Part shown: positions 23,560 to 35,661 of the stretch, one piece after another
Numbering within the stretch: position 1 is the first letter of the stretch
Layout of the letters: every line of letters starts with the position of its first letter
Assembly: GCA_032622095.1 (NCBI GenBank)
Contig: CP136066.1
Span: 94,015,319-94,079,318 of the forward strand
Length of the DNA: 64,000 nt
Source: Siphonodentalium dalli
Lineage: Eukaryota; Mollusca; Scaphopoda; Gadilida; Siphonodentaliidae
Reading direction: 5' to 3'
Notes under the pieces: model-generated
What the model was told of the DNA's origin: nothing
Database searches by the model: none
The model's input: the letters and a program-made list of their open reading frames with translations, nothing else
Translations under genes and position numbers: made by a program

Positions 23560-24614
23560 TTCCAGAAGGGTTAAGATTGGAAGTCATTTACAACATTCAC
23601 ACGGGGCATCAAGGAATTCTCAAGTGCAAGGAACGTGCCGCACAATGTGTGTGGTGGCCTCATATAAATGCGGACATTAAAGAGCATGTCGAGAGATGAG
23701 CCATGTGCCAGATACATAAACCAGCACAACGCAAGGAGCCACTAATCACATCTGATCTTCCACCTGGACCGTGGTTTAAAATAGCAGCAGATGTGTGTTA
23801 CATAGGAAACACTATTTGATAATAACAGACTTTTACTCTTGATTCATTGAAATAGCGACGCTGACAAGCGACTCGAGCAGCCAAGTTATTGGACAGTTAA
23901 TAAATATGTTTGCTCGCTGGGGTGATCCAGTAACCCTATTCAAGGACAATGCTTCATATTTCACCTCACAAGAGTTCAAAGAGTTCATTTCGGCAAGAAA
24001 CTGTCAGTTGATGACATCATCGCCCCATTATCCTCAGGGAAATGGTTTCAGAGGCTGGGGTTAAAATTGCGAAAAGCATTCTAAAGACGCCAGATCCCTT
24101 CGTAGCTCTCGCCGCATAACGAACGACAAGAGTAAAATCGACTGGCTATTCACCTAGTGAACTAATGCTAGGGCGAAACATAAGGACAAATCTACCTTGT
24201 TTACCAGAGACTTTGGAACCAAAGTGGCCTCCACTCAAAACTGTTCAAACGAGGGATGAGAAACATAAACAGACTCATAAGCAGTCATTTGACAGAAAAA
24301 ACTCAACAGTTCTGTTACCAGATTTAAAACCTGGAGATCGCGTGCGAATTTGCACCGACAAGGAATCTGATTGGTCTAAAACCGGAACAATTCAAGAAGC
24401 TGACACTCCTAAGCATAGTTACATAGTGGAAACATCATGTGGAACATTTCGCCGAAATCGGAGACACATTCAGGTCATACCGACCGATATTCATGGAACT
24501 GAACCTAATAATGTCATACATAATGAAAAACAGGATGTGCCAGTCAGCGATACGCAGCCGATAACCGACTTATCAGGCAACAATTATGCCACTCGTTCAG
24601 ACATAGTAATTTAG
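23560..24614 (+). pseudogene. Integrase remnant
   Basis: The HHCC zinc-binding region is recognisable ([20 protein letters not shown]) but a TGA at about 23,697 replaces its first cysteine (..R-stop-AMCQIH). The catalytic core is partly kept (DNASYFTSQEF, PHYPQGNGF), then shifts frame so the glutamate region is lost. The C-terminal part is open from 24,165 (MLGRNIRTNLPCLPETLEP, LKPGDRVRICTDKESDW) to TAG at about 24,612. Confidence 0.8.
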
Positions 24615-24641
24615 TAGCGTTGTCGGATTATGTATCCTTAA

Positions 24642-26214
24642 CCCTTTGAACCCTGACGCCCCACAGTGATCGACACCCTGACTCGGGGCTCCCAGTGGTA
24701 TTTCCGTTTAAATTAGACAGTGTCCGGTCACATGGAGTTGATTATGTTCAAATTGTGACACAGGTCTGAAACTTTACAGGTTTGTCCCCCATGGATCAGC
24801 GATCATTATAAGATCGCGAGACTTTGCCTCGTGGCAACTCCTTGGTAACGGTTGCTAGGCAACTACCCGGAATTGATTGGACAATGTAAATAAAACATAT
24901 AGCGTCGTAATTCAACCCCAGTGATTGCGTTTTTTTATGCAGGTAATACCCTAACGTGAAATTTGATATATACCCGACCAGAATAGTGAACCAAATATCC
25001 CATTTAATGGTAGCAACGGTTGATAAGCAAATACCACAAATGATCGAATGACATCATTGCACTAACCATTCAGTGGTATGTTTTGCCTTAATTTAGACAG
25101 TGTCTAGCCATAATTATGGTGTTGGTTATGTTCAAAGGGGACACCTACCTAAAACTGTGCAAGCATGCTATGCATGGACCACGTATCATTGTAAGATCGG
25201 GAGACTTTGCCACCCGATATCTCCTTAGAAACGGTTACTAGGCAACTACCCGAAATTTGCAGGATAAACGAATTCTAGCTTATAACGTTGTAATTGTACA
25301 TCAGCGAATTGCGTTTCGATGCAAACAATATCCTAATGTGAAATTTAAGATATACCTGACCATGCGCGAGTAAGTCAAAACTTGATATGCAACTTGCATG
25401 TGGCATAACAGAGACTGATATTACAGAGACCAGAAACAACGTAATTTCCCGTAACAGATCGTGGCCCCATTGTTCAAGTAAGCTGTCTAGATTGTGTATA
25501 CTGTACTAACATGTGAACGTGCAACTATATGTCATATATATAGCGCCACATTTCAATTAAACGCATTTAAAAAAATGAATTATAGCCTGCGCGCATGCGC
25601 TGCGCATATTTCCTACTCGTTTATAGCGGGCAGCCAATCCATATACACACCTTTGCCAGCGCTGACTTCAATAGGCCAATTTAAATTTATATATTAGTGG
25701 GTATGTCGTGTATAAGTACGTTATAAACCATTTATTTGTCATTGCGATGGTCTGCGCATGCGCGAATAAATCAACTTGATATGCGATAGACCCTTCCCCA
25801 TATGTAGCAGAACACTGATTAATATACGCGATGGTAATTTAAACTGAAATTGTGTGTCTAAATTATGTCTGTTCTGTACACACACGGGGAACACGAAATT
25901 ATATGCCGTAAATATAGCGGCACAGTTCGCTTAAAATATCGTATGTTTTTGTAGATTATATGCTATGCGCATATATTTCTACCCGATACTAGCGGCCAAC
26001 CATTCCAAACGTACCATGGGCGCCGCTGACATATGTGGGGGCGATTTAAATATAAATCAGTGGGTCTGACGCTCGTTATACTATATATAAATTTGCTACC
26101 GATTCATGTCGTCGCTGCACCGAAATATGTCATCGCCTGCACCGAAATATCGGTGTTACGGGATATAGTCACGGTTCGTTTGCACCTAAATATCGGTGTT
26201 ACGTGTTCAAAGGG
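24642..26214. mobile_element. 1,573-bp piggyBac-like non-autonomous element
   Basis: Perfect 10-bp terminal inverted repeats CCCTTTGAAC / GTTCAAAGGG are flanked by TTAA on both sides (24,638-24,641 and 26,215-26,218). TTAA duplication and CCC-starting ends are hallmarks of piggyBac. The interior holds degenerate direct repeats about 300-400 bp apart (AACGTTGTAATT / AGCGTCGTAATTC; GTGAAATTTGATATATACC / GTGAAATTTAAGATATACC; two CGCGA.TAA.TCAA.CTTGATATGC blocks) and GCGCATGCGC palindromes near 25,595 and 25,753. There is no transposase frame. Confidence 0.75.
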
Positions 26215-26295
26215 TTAAACCATATTTTCAAATGGTGGTTATTTTGGCTTTTCTCCACCCGATAATATTGTAAAGAATTACATATGATATTTATT

Positions 26296-26815
26296 ACTTT
26301 TAGGTTACAAAGAGTAAAATCCAAGATGGCTGTTGGCAGCCATGTTTTTTAACAGATTCGGAAAAAATGATAAGTTCCCATCTAGAGGTCACACCCGAGG
26401 ATCCATATGAAGTTTGGTGACGATCGGATGAGGGATGTGATCTGTATGGTGTGCCAAGGATTTAGTCATGCAAGATGGCTGCGGGCAGCCATGTTTTTCA
26501 ATGAAAATCATTCAAATTGAATAGTTCCCATATAGATGTGATCCCAAACATGCCTGTCAACTTAAAAAACATTTCACCAATAAATGTGGGCTGCAGGGTG
26601 TGCTAATGGACTCAAAAGTGAAATTCCAAAAAAAATGGTAAGCTCCCATCTAGAGGTCATTCCGAGGATCCATGTATGAAATTTAGTGATGAGGATGAGG
26701 GATGTGGCCTGTAGGGTGTGCAAAGGAAATTGTTGATGGACGCACACACACATGCGAGGATGCACGGATGACCAACCCATGGCTATATAGCTCAAACGAC
26801 TCTGTCAAGTTGAGC
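26296..26815 (+). mobile_element. Fragment of the 161-bp family
   Basis: It contains AAAGAGTAAAATCCAAGATG, CATCTAGAGGTCAC, TGCGGGCAGCCATGTTTTT and ends with ACACACATGCGAGGATGCAC, ACCCATGGCTATATAGCTCA and CAAGTTGAGCTAA, the family's right end. Monomers are diverged and partly deleted. Confidence 0.7.
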
Positions 26816-26891
26816 TAATTTTTGGACAGGATCTACACTTGAGTTCTTGGTATTGGAATGCTAAAGATTTGGGACTAAAAATCATTATAAT

Positions 26892-27971
26892 TAGAGGTGC
26901 AACGTTTATTGATTTTGATAATCGGTCGTCAATAATCGACTATAATCGAGCCTAATAACATCAGTGGCAGTATTCCATAATATGGCCTATTGACTGGGTG
27001 CTGGTTAACTGCATTATATCGCTGGTTATTTGAGGCATCGGCTGATGTAATTTTTACGTTAATAAAGAGCATGATAAACCACTGTTAATTAACACAAGGA
27101 ATTCAATACCAGCACAGATCTCGGCGATGTTATAATATTTGGGAGTTCATTAGAATAAACAATATAAAAGTAGAAATGCACGATGGATGGCCGGCGGTTC
27201 CTAAAACAAGGAAACTATAAGTTTCATCAAACTTCCAAAGCGTGTATAACAATCGCAAATGTGTGCCCCCACCCGCAAATTGCAGGACTCAAAACAAGTA
27301 TTTTATAATATCGAGTTTCATTCAGCATTCACCGCATGATACGCGATAGCCTGTACTAGTATCATCTAAGTATACTCACTAGTATGCAAACAAAGTATAC
27401 TCGCAAATGACATCGCGGAGAACATCGCTGATTAAAATGCCGTAGGTTCCCTGGTTTCCAGAGAATGTCAATCAACTACCCATTGGTCGATTCAGATTCA
27501 AGGGCGAGTACATTCAGTTCATTGAACACGGTGACAGTCGGCACATTTCAAAAACATATTGCCGCCTTTTAAGTATAAATATACAATGACGTCGCCATAA
27601 GTTCAAAGCTGCAGTGCCGCCAATTTGTAGAATATACAATGACCCAAAGAGTAACCATGTCGCATCATCAAATGAACTGCATGCCGACTGTTTGCAACAT
27701 ATGTTAGTTGTACTCATGTTGTCGGAATCTCATTGATACACGATCAAAGGTTATTCACCCTTTGGTTGTAGATTAAACTGTGTAAAACAAACACAGTATT
27801 CAATAATACCCGGCATTTTCCGACGTCAAAATAAATAACGCAGATTAAATCTGCGTTATTTATTTTGACGTCGGAAAATGCCGGGTATTAATAATCGATG
27901 ATGGAAATGATAATCGATTATCGGCTTTATCAACAGTTTATCGATTATACGATTTAATCGAGGCACCCCTT
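26892..27971. mobile_element. 1,080-bp hAT-like non-autonomous element
   Basis: Ends are TAGAGGTGCAACG and CGAGGCACCCCTT (inverted, imperfect), close to the CAGGGGTGC-type ends of hAT elements. Inside both ends lie AATCGATTA-type subterminal motifs. Flanks show an 8-bp direct repeat ATTATAAT (26,884-26,891 and 27,972-27,979). The interior has no transposase; it contains the perfect palindrome at 27,805-27,889. Confidence 0.75.
27805..27889. repeat. Perfect 85-bp palindrome
   Basis: Two 42-bp arms are exact reverse complements around one central base. The outer part is AATACCCGGCATTTTCC and the centre is GCAGATTAAATCTGC. A transcript would form an uninterrupted 42-bp hairpin with no loop. It may be a tiny nested MITE, but its flanks (TTCAAT / AATAAT) do not prove a target duplication. 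Confidence 0.9.
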
Positions 27972-27979
27972 ATTATAAT

Positions 27980-29180
27980 TGCTTGAATATGAGGCATTCC
28001 TGGATAATTCTATCCATATGTGTTACATCTGAACAACTTTTTTGACATTTCAGACTGACAACTGCAATACTAATTTTTCCAAATGGAATAATTTTATTTT
28101 TTCCCAATGACAAACCTGCTCATCTTTGATGCCAATCTTCATTCAACTCAATATCGGCCAATTCTTCAGATTTATACCCTGACAATTTTTTTTACATATG
28201 TTACATCACAGAAATTTGTCTTTTGAGACCATGTGTCTTTATTCAAATGGATTTTTCTCTGAATTCTCCAAGTGCCAACTTATGTGAGTAATCGTGGATT
28301 TGGGAAGAATTATATTTTGAGGTCAGGGAAATAAATTCTATGGAAATGCAAAAGTATTTGTGATATGAGTGATTTTTCAATGTTACGTGGATTACAATTT
28401 TTTTAAGTGTGTTACATGATGTTGAAATCAAAGTGATAGTTTTGAAATGGTTCTACTTAGAAATGAAGATTTCATCTTTTATTTCTTTGAATACCGGTAA
28501 CTCATTTTTCAAATGATTTAAAAGGAATATGATCCTGAAAAAAAATAGGATATTTTCTTTCAATATACCGATAATATATATATAAAATGTCCATTGTGAG
28601 CATATAATCTAAGATTCGGCCGCTAATCGTTATTTTTATAACGATTAAAAAAAAATTTGAAGTTAGACGAAGATTTTGTGTTCTACACGAAGTCACGTGA
28701 TCATCGGCCCGATCACATGATTGTCACATGTAAATAGAAGCATAGTCACATGATCGATCACATGGTAACTCATTGACAATGCATAGATATGCAACGATAG
28801 CATATAAAGTTTGCACGCGCAAAGCGATCATGAATTTTTTAAGTTTGTCGAACACTGCGATGCAAAACTTCGACGAAATACATCGCAGTTCTCATAATTA
28901 AACGTCTTTATCGTGTTAGTATTATATGTATCGCGATGTGTTGTTATTATAAAGCCATGCCCGTATTTTACGTAGGACCTAGGCTACAACTGTTCTCATA
29001 AAAGAAATCACAGATGAAGACTTTGGTATATTAATAAGTATATTCTACCACAATGTATTAATAAATTATCGTATATTATTTTGGTTTTGCGCGCAGTTAT
29101 CTATATAAACACGTGCTCATGCTTCTCTTTTTTTTTCGTTACCGGAATAGTCCAAGTTATATTATATATTAAAATTAAAG
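27980..29180. other. AT-rich non-coding stretch
   Basis: No gene recognised. Near 28,690-28,765 several TCACATGATCG/CGATCACATG motifs cluster over about 75 bp; nothing else stands out. Confidence 0.4.
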
Positions 29181-29918
29181 GATTTAGTCATGCAAACAGT
29201 AAAATCCAAGATGGCTGCTGGCGGCCATGTTTTAGGGCCAAATGACCCCAAAATGACTCGTTCCAATCTAAATGTCAATATTAATATTCATGAAAAATTT
29301 CATGATGATCCGACCAAAGGTACGACCTGTAGCCCGTGCCAAAGGATTTGGTCATGCAAAGAGTAAAATCCAAGATGGCTACAGGCGGCCATGTTTTTTG
29401 ACCGAATGACTCCAAAATGACTCGTGCCCATCTGTATGTCAATATTAACATAAATGACAAATTTCATGATGATCAGACAACCAGTACGGCCTGCAGCCAA
29501 TGCTAATGGATTGAATTTTGAAATCCAAGATGGCCACTGGCAGCCATGTTTTTTTGCCGAATGAGCCCAAAATAACTCATTCCCATTTACATGTCAATGT
29601 TAACATCCATGACAAATTTCATGATGATCCGACCAAAGATACGACCTGTAGCCTGTGTCAAAGGATTAGTCATACAAAGAGTAAAATCCAAGATGGCTGC
29701 TGGGGGCCATGTTTTATGGCCGAATGACCCCAAAATGACTCGTTCCCATCTACATGTCAATGTCAACAGCTATGACAAATTTTATAAAGATCTGACCAAA
29801 GGTACGACCTGTAGCCCGTGCTAAAGGAAATTGTTGACGAATCACGCACACACACGGATGACGGACGACAAAGCCATGGCAATAGCTCAAACTTTACAAA
29901 GTAAAGTTGAGCTAAAAA
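29181..29918 (+). mobile_element. 161-bp family element with about four monomers
   Basis: Monomers start near 29,185, 29,345, 29,510 and 29,670, each with AAATCCAAGATGGC, CATGTTTT, CCCAAAATGACTCG, ACATGTCAATGT and a GACCTGTAGCC block. The right end is complete: ACGCACACACACGGATGACG, GACAAAGCCATGGCAATAGC and a terminal hairpin CTCAAACTTTACAAAGTAAAGTTGAG at 29,887-29,912. This short copy shows the normal form of the element expanded at 4.3-10.9 kb. Confidence 0.8.
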
Positions 29919-30860
29919 TTAGGGTAGGTAGGGAATTTTTTTTTTTTTTTTTTTTAAATATTTTTATCCAGAGCTCTGCAGAAATATTGAACTTCCTCGA
30001 CCGAAGTGACATAAAATGCCAATTTGTGTTGCATGGGGAAAGTATTACTTGAACAACACTGTGGAAATATACATTAAGTTTGAATAAAAGATCAAACTTG
30101 CTTTATGCTTAAGTGTGTTTTTTATTATTCACATACCGCATTTTGTCTATAAACTTGGTATGAAATTGATGTTACTGAGGTTTTATAAGAATTTTACCCA
30201 TAATACCGCTGTTATACCGGTACTTGTATTGTGGTGACCACATGCATCCCATTGTATGTAGGTAGCCAGTATATACACCCATCTTAGCATGCCTGGTTTT
30301 TGGAAACAGTAGCTACTAGTACACCCCTACCATTTATGGTGATAGCCTCTATATATACAGATATGTACAGCTGTACACAACCCACACCATGTCTGTTGAT
30401 AGTGTTCCTACATTGTATGTTCCATATAAACTCCCAAGCAAGGCATAAAGCAGGCCTGAGATCCACTCCCAGGAAATTAAAATTGTAAAAATCAGGCCCA
30501 TCAATCCACAACCCATCACACACCTGGGATTTTAACTTTTGAGACAGCTGTCACTTAAGTTCACCATATATCGGGTCATGTCAGATTATTGTTCTCCCAT
30601 AGTAGGACTACTGCCCCCTCCCCAACATACACACAAAAGGCACCAGGTTTTTTCTTCAATTTATAAATATTATATATTAATATTATAAATATTTTTTTTA
30701 ATTTAATGTTCTGTACCATTGTGCCCCCCCCCCTCTACATGGTGATCCTAGAAGTTGAGCTAAAACGTCCACTACATATCACCCAACGAAATTAGTATCA
30801 GCTAATCAATTTCCTAAATGTAGTTTACATGTACTAGTTATGATGTAGTGATGTACACTA
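29919..30860. other. Non-coding stretch
   Basis: A run of about 20 T at 29,937-29,956 follows the repeat. Nothing recognisable afterwards; short C tract near 30,725. Confidence 0.4.
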
Positions 30861-31067
30861 CTCTCAGGTGCCTAGTAATAGTTTCAGCGTGATTATTTAT
30901 TTTGGAGAAAATTCGCGACGATCACTATTATTTGAATTTTGACATTGAGAGTGAGACATTGAGTGAAATTGCCATCACTAATACACTATTATTAATTTCA
31001 GCCTAAATCCCCACCAATCACTATTATTAGCCTAATTAGGCCATCACGATTATTAGGCACCTGAGAG
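30861..31067 (+). mobile_element. MITE family A, complete 207-bp copy
   Basis: Terminal inverted repeats CTCTCAGGTGCCTAGTAATA and TTATTAGGCACCTGAGAG are flanked by TA on each side (30,859-30,860 and 31,068-31,069), fitting a TA target duplication as in Tc1/mariner-type MITEs. Inside are GGAGAAAATTCGCGACGATC and AATTGCCATCACTAAT. This copy defines the family. Confidence 0.85.
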
Positions 31068-31119
31068 TAGGCCTACAGTACTCAGTTAGTACCACAGTAG
31101 TGCCGGGCCGCTAAATTAG

Positions 31120-31300
31120 TAAATAATCGACTCCGTAATTTAAAGTTGGGTTAACCACAGGCACAGCAGAATAATGGGTAACTTTTCAGGATTTAGTCGG
31201 AAATATGGCTTGTTGGCAAGTTGTAGCCATTCATCTGAAAGCTCTCACTGAGAGCTTTCCGGTGAATTCGCAACAAGCCATATTTCCCCACTAAATCAGT
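31120..31300. mobile_element. Hairpin MITE family B, decayed copy
   Basis: TAACCACAGGCACAGCAGAA, GGATTTAGTCGGAAATATGG, AAGCTCTCACTGAGAGCTTT and ACAAGCCATATTTCC match the hairpin at 18,481-18,691. The right half is truncated after CACTAAATCAG and insertions spoil the symmetry. Confidence 0.8.
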
Positions 31301-32384
31301 AAATGATAAATCATGAAAAGTGAATTTTTGTAATTTTTAGGCTTGATAAAAAAAATACCTAGTATCATAATCATATGTATTATGTTGTCCAAAATAGAAT
31401 TTCTTGAAATTTTGCACATATGTAGAAGAATATCATAGAATCACTTTTATTGAAATCCTATCGACTTTGAAACAGTCCTTCAGATTGAATTTGAATGGCA
31501 AGATTTGAACTTTTCGTTATTGTATTCATAACTGCTGAACCAGATCTTTATCTTTATCCCGTAGATTTTCGACTAGTCAGAAACATGTTTTTCACTGTGA
31601 ATTTGTGTACATTAATAATATGCACCGGTAATAAGACTGAATGGAACCATTACCCATATAATGAAAACATAGCTTGGGGGAGAATCTGCAACCTTGTCAA
31701 ATTACACCGTCGAAAATAGGGAAAAGCGCAATATCGTCTGATTTTATTTTTATTTTGCTATCCATGGGAGATAATTGAAGTATATATGAAGTGCTCGAAA
31801 AAACTATCTTTAGAGTTATTCCTCTTGAACTGTTCTGCGGGATCGTTAAAATTGGGAACCGTTGACGGTAAATGGGGCACACATGACGCGAGAATTATTT
31901 TTATCCGGACAAAAGTATACCATGATGAATGTCTGAACAATTTTATCTAGAATGTTCGCCAATGACATACTTTAATGTAAAGCTGCTTTCATATACGTCC
32001 ACTTAACGGCAGGTTAACGCATGCGTTTTACAAAGTAGGCCTACCAGGCGGACATGGATCCGTGTTATGCTAGGCATATTGGTCCGTTTAGTTACACTTA
32101 TAAACAATTTACTATTGTTTAACAATAGTAAAAATATGGTTTACCATAATAAAAAACAATAGTTAATTTATAACGGTTATTTGGGTGGTAGCCTAAATAT
32201 ACTTATTTGTGTGGCGAAAACCATAGTGAAACCATAGTTTTACAACAGTTAATTTACAACGATTATCTGAAACTATAGTTAATTTGCAACTGTTATCTGT
32301 GATCATATATCGACTTTTGAAATTTGTTATTTCCCGATATATGACTTTTTTGGCGGCCTAGAACATATTTGTCAAGCGGACGGT
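31301..32384. other. Non-coding; short TAACTATTG-type repeats near 32,100-32,310
   Basis: Between 32,100 and 32,310 motifs such as AACAATAGTTAATTTATAAC, AACAGTTAATTTACAAC and AACTATAGTTAATTTGCAAC recur every 30-60 bp in both orientations. The rest shows no gene. Confidence 0.4.
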
Positions 32385-32643
32385 CTCGGACCAAATTGCG
32401 CATGAAGATGGATATAACTCTAAACTCAAGTGACTTTGTTTGTTAGATCGATATTTGACAATCCGGCCAAATTTCGTTGAACAAAATGTTGATAAATAAT
32501 ACGTTTTGGGCAATTTTATACTATGTACAGTAGTCTGTGGTTAGCATTATTTTTGGGCAATTAATCGATCCTGATAACAAAAGCGGCATTTAAAAAATTG
32601 TTGTTGCTGTTGTTGTTGTTTTTGGAATCGGATTGAGCACCTT
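32385..32643. mobile_element. MITE family C, 5'-truncated copy
   Basis: GATGGATATAACTCTAAACT, TTTTGGGCAATT and GGAATCGGATTGAGCACCTT (then TA) match the right half of the copy at 54,923-55,314. The left terminal repeat is missing. Confidence 0.65.
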
Positions 32644-32793
32644 TAATTTTATGGAGTTCCTGACATAGCGTACGTTCAAGCCGACGTTCAATGACATTTT
32701 CGAAAGTTATAAAAATTCGGAAGGCATGCACCCAATGGACAGGATGAAAATAAAATAAAAAATCAGAGGTTGACTCGCCAAACCCGAAATCTT

Positions 32794-33006
32794 ACGCCTT
32801 GTCACTGAGTCGCGGCCATATTGCATCCATCCACCCCCGCCCTGTTTTGTTATAGTGATATACAGGTCAAAGTTCTAGACTAGCATTCCATATATGGAGC
32901 TTTTGAATATTCATGAATTCCATACATGGAATGCTACTCCACGACTTTTACCTGTTTCACTAAAAACGTATGAAACCAATACGGCCGCGACCCAGTGACA
33001 AGGCGT
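32794..33006. mobile_element. Foldback MITE family D, copy 1
   Basis: The ends ACGCCTTGTCACTGAGTCGC and GCGACCCAGTGACAAGGCGT are inverted. Nested within are further inverted blocks TAGCATTCCATATATGG / CCATACATGGAATGCTA and ACAGGTCAAAGTTC / GACTTTTACCTGT around GAATATTCATGAATTC. A related copy is at 50,411-50,656. Confidence 0.8.
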
Positions 33007-33540
33007 AGGCCTATATTGACGCGGCGACGGGTGAGGGTGTGTGATTCCAGGCCCAATTCATGTAAACTCTTTTAAATCATACACGAAACAAAATCAGTAA
33101 CACAATTTCAGACTTATAGAACCTACATGTAGCCTATTATGTTAAGATTAATTGTATATCGCTAAATATCCAACAAGTATATACTTTACATAAATTACGT
33201 CGCTTTGACACACAAGACGCAATAGTAGAAAGTTATAACCATGTCAACAAAGTATACAATTATTGTAGAAGATGGCTTTGCAGAACAAAATACCAATCAG
33301 TTCTGGAACTAACCGACAGCGCGAATAAGGGACACCATCGATATAGCAACATTGAAAGAACACGCGGTATATATATAGCTTCACCAACGACCCATGCAGA
33401 TCGAACTATAATATAAAGGCCGAAATCCTATAAGAATCAGATTCCGATCGGTCTTCACAAAGAACTCAGTCCAAGCTACTGTAACATTTAAATCACGGAT
33501 TTAGAAGAGGTTTCTATAACAAGAACTGATGATGTATATA
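33007..33540. other. Non-coding stretch
   Basis: No gene, RNA or repeat boundary recognised. Confidence 0.4.
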
Positions 33541-34366
33541 TCTATTATATATTTTGGAAGATCTCTGTGTGTGTGTGTGTGTGTGTGAGGGTGTGTGTGA
33601 GGGGGGGGGGGTGTGTGTGTGTGTGTGTGTTTGTATGTCTGTCTGTCTGTCTGTTCGCGATGGACTCGAAAACGGCCGAACCGATTTCGATGAAACTTTG
33701 TATGTGGGGGTACTTTCGGCCGTGGAGTGGCATGGGCCTATTAATTTGCCCGTGCGACGTGACATTGACCTTGAAATCGGATCATTTCAAGGTCGAACGC
33801 CCGAGTATCCCGGGATTTCGATGAAAATTAGTGTCTATGGATACTTTCGTTTGGGGAGTGTCGTAAGCCTATCCGTTTGCCCGTGCGACGTGAAATTGAC
33901 CTTGAAATCTGGTCAATTCATGGTCAAACGCCCGAATATCACGGGATTTCGGTGAAACTTGGTATGTGGGGGTACTTTCGATCGGGGAGTCTCATAAGCA
34001 TATAAATTTGCCCATGCGACGTGACCTTGAAATCGGTCAATTCAAGGTCAAATCGCCAATTTTTATGGAATTTCGACGAAATTTTATACATTGGGTTACT
34101 TTGGTCCACTGAGTGTTTTGGACGGGTCAAATCGTGACCCCGACCTGACCTTCAAAATGATCAACTCGAGGTAAAATCGGGTAAAATCGGATGGATTTCG
34201 ACGGGTACTTTTGTCGGGTACTTTTGTCCGGGCAGTGTTTTGGACGGGTCAAATCGTGACCTCACCTCACCTTGACCTTCAAAATGGACAATTCAAGGTC
34301 AAATCGCGCAATTCGCCGAAAAGCAGAGGGGAAACAGCCCGGACGAAGTCGGGTCCACCTGCTAGT
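33541..34366 (-). mobile_element. SINE-like element, minus strand, with (GT)n tail
   Basis: Read on the minus strand it starts ACTAGCAGGTGGACCCGACT and CGTCCGGGCTGTTTCC (34,366 downward). It contains several ~110-bp degenerate units with TTTGACCTTGAA and CGTCGCA.GGGCAAAT blocks, then ATCGGTTCGGCCG, TTCGAGTCCATCGCGAACAG, a GACAGACA/(AC)n tract and TTCCAAAATATATAATAGA. It matches 60,156-60,748 unit for unit. The microsatellite-like tail makes a retroposed element plausible; no pol III promoter is seen. Confidence 0.7.
33567..33653. repeat. (GT)n / (TGTC)n microsatellite
   Basis: GT runs broken by a G10 tract lead into TGTCTGTCTGTCTGT. It forms the tail of the minus-strand SINE-like element. 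Confidence 0.9.
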
Positions 34367-34818
34367 ACTATATATATATACCGTAATATACTTACATAGC
34401 TGCACGTGACAAGAACACTCAACTAGATTGCATGTATATATGATGTAGCCATCTTGGCCGGATATCTCCAAAGCATTTGATTCTGTGCCACACAATAACT
34501 AGCTATATACATTTGACAATTATGGGATCCAAAGCGACATCCGATATAGATTGGCTGACATCATTCTATCCTGACAAAAAGGCGTATGCGCGTATTATTA
34601 CATCTCATATGGTGGAATCAGAGGTCACCATGCAGGTAATAGTGGCGGGATCCGCCCATCCCGTTCCTCGTTATGCCAAATCGACCTACCAAATTGTGTC
34701 AAATCCAGATAAAACTTTACGCATATGACTGAATCGATTAATCATATATACAGAAAAACCAAAAAGCAATACGACCACAAGAGCCCGAAATGACACGAAA
34801 GATCTCGAAGAATTGGCA
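34367..34818. other. Non-coding stretch
   Basis: A TATATA tract at about 34,370-34,380 borders the SINE-like element; an 83-codon frame (34,477-34,728) has no recognisable domain. Confidence 0.35.
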
Positions 34819-35661
34819 CTAGTGGGGGATGGGGGGGGGGGGGTAGTTGCAAAATCGTTCACTTTGTGATAGAAGCGCCAAACTTTCAGAGTTTGTTTAG
34901 TGGTTGGTGAGTATTTTCCAGATTTTGGAGATCACCTTGACCTTCAATTTGACCTTGACCTTTTGGAAAATATCAGTTTTTGGGTTGGGTTGTTTATGCC
35001 ACCATTTTCTTGTGAAAATCGCATCTTCTCACAGTTTCTCAATGCAATTGTAGTTAGGAGGTGACCACGGTTCATTTGGGCCAAAACATATCTAAATTTT
35101 CATAACATGGCCGCAAATATGACAGCCGGAAGTTGAAAATATGGCATTTTTTCACAAATATCTTCTAGATCAATCTACAGTGTTTTTAGACCAAATTGCT
35201 CAAGATGGCTTCCAAAATGGCACCCAAATTTGTAAAATGTATTTTTTTACATATATCCCGAACATTCTCTGCATTATCCGAAAAGGTAGCAAAATGTGAC
35301 TCACTTGGTTATTATACGTGTTAGTTAATAAACTGATAACTACATGTTCTATTCTGGTTGTCCCAGTTCCGTATGGGGCAAGACAAATTCATTTTAAAGT
35401 ATGTAATTTGGCCGAGAACCTCTTTTGTGATTTTTGCCATATTTATGGAAAGGAAATGGGCAGAACTTTGAGACAGAACTGAGATGGACCATAATATTTG
35501 GCTATTCTGGTCCATTATGATAAAAAAAATGTCAACTGGATACAGTGTGGATGCCAAGATCGTAGCCAGTGAGTTACTATATGATCATAGTTGGGATGAA
35601 TATGTATACAGGGAGTTATTGTATGTCATGACTTATATGAATATGTATACAATGAGTGACT

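Larger units (their letters stand above)
21473..24637 (+). mobile_element. Degenerate Ty3/gypsy LTR retrotransposon lacking its 3' LTR
   Basis: Order is 5' LTR, primer-binding site, gag, reverse transcriptase, RNase H, integrase, all on the plus strand as in Ty3/gypsy elements. The body (~3.2 kb) is shorter than a usual 4.5-5.5 kb because the gag zinc knuckle, protease and N-terminal reverse transcriptase are deleted. Stops and frameshifts break every module. No second LTR is found downstream: the sequence stops about 23 bp after the last pol stop codon, where a TTAA-flanked element begins. It is therefore a dead copy. Conserved motifs recall the mag-like branch of invertebrate gypsy elements. 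Confidence 0.9.

Noticed and set aside
33554-33955. 133-codon frame starting in the GT microsatellite
   Set aside because: The N-terminus is a Val/Cys run from (GT)n and the rest is the SINE-like element read antisense.
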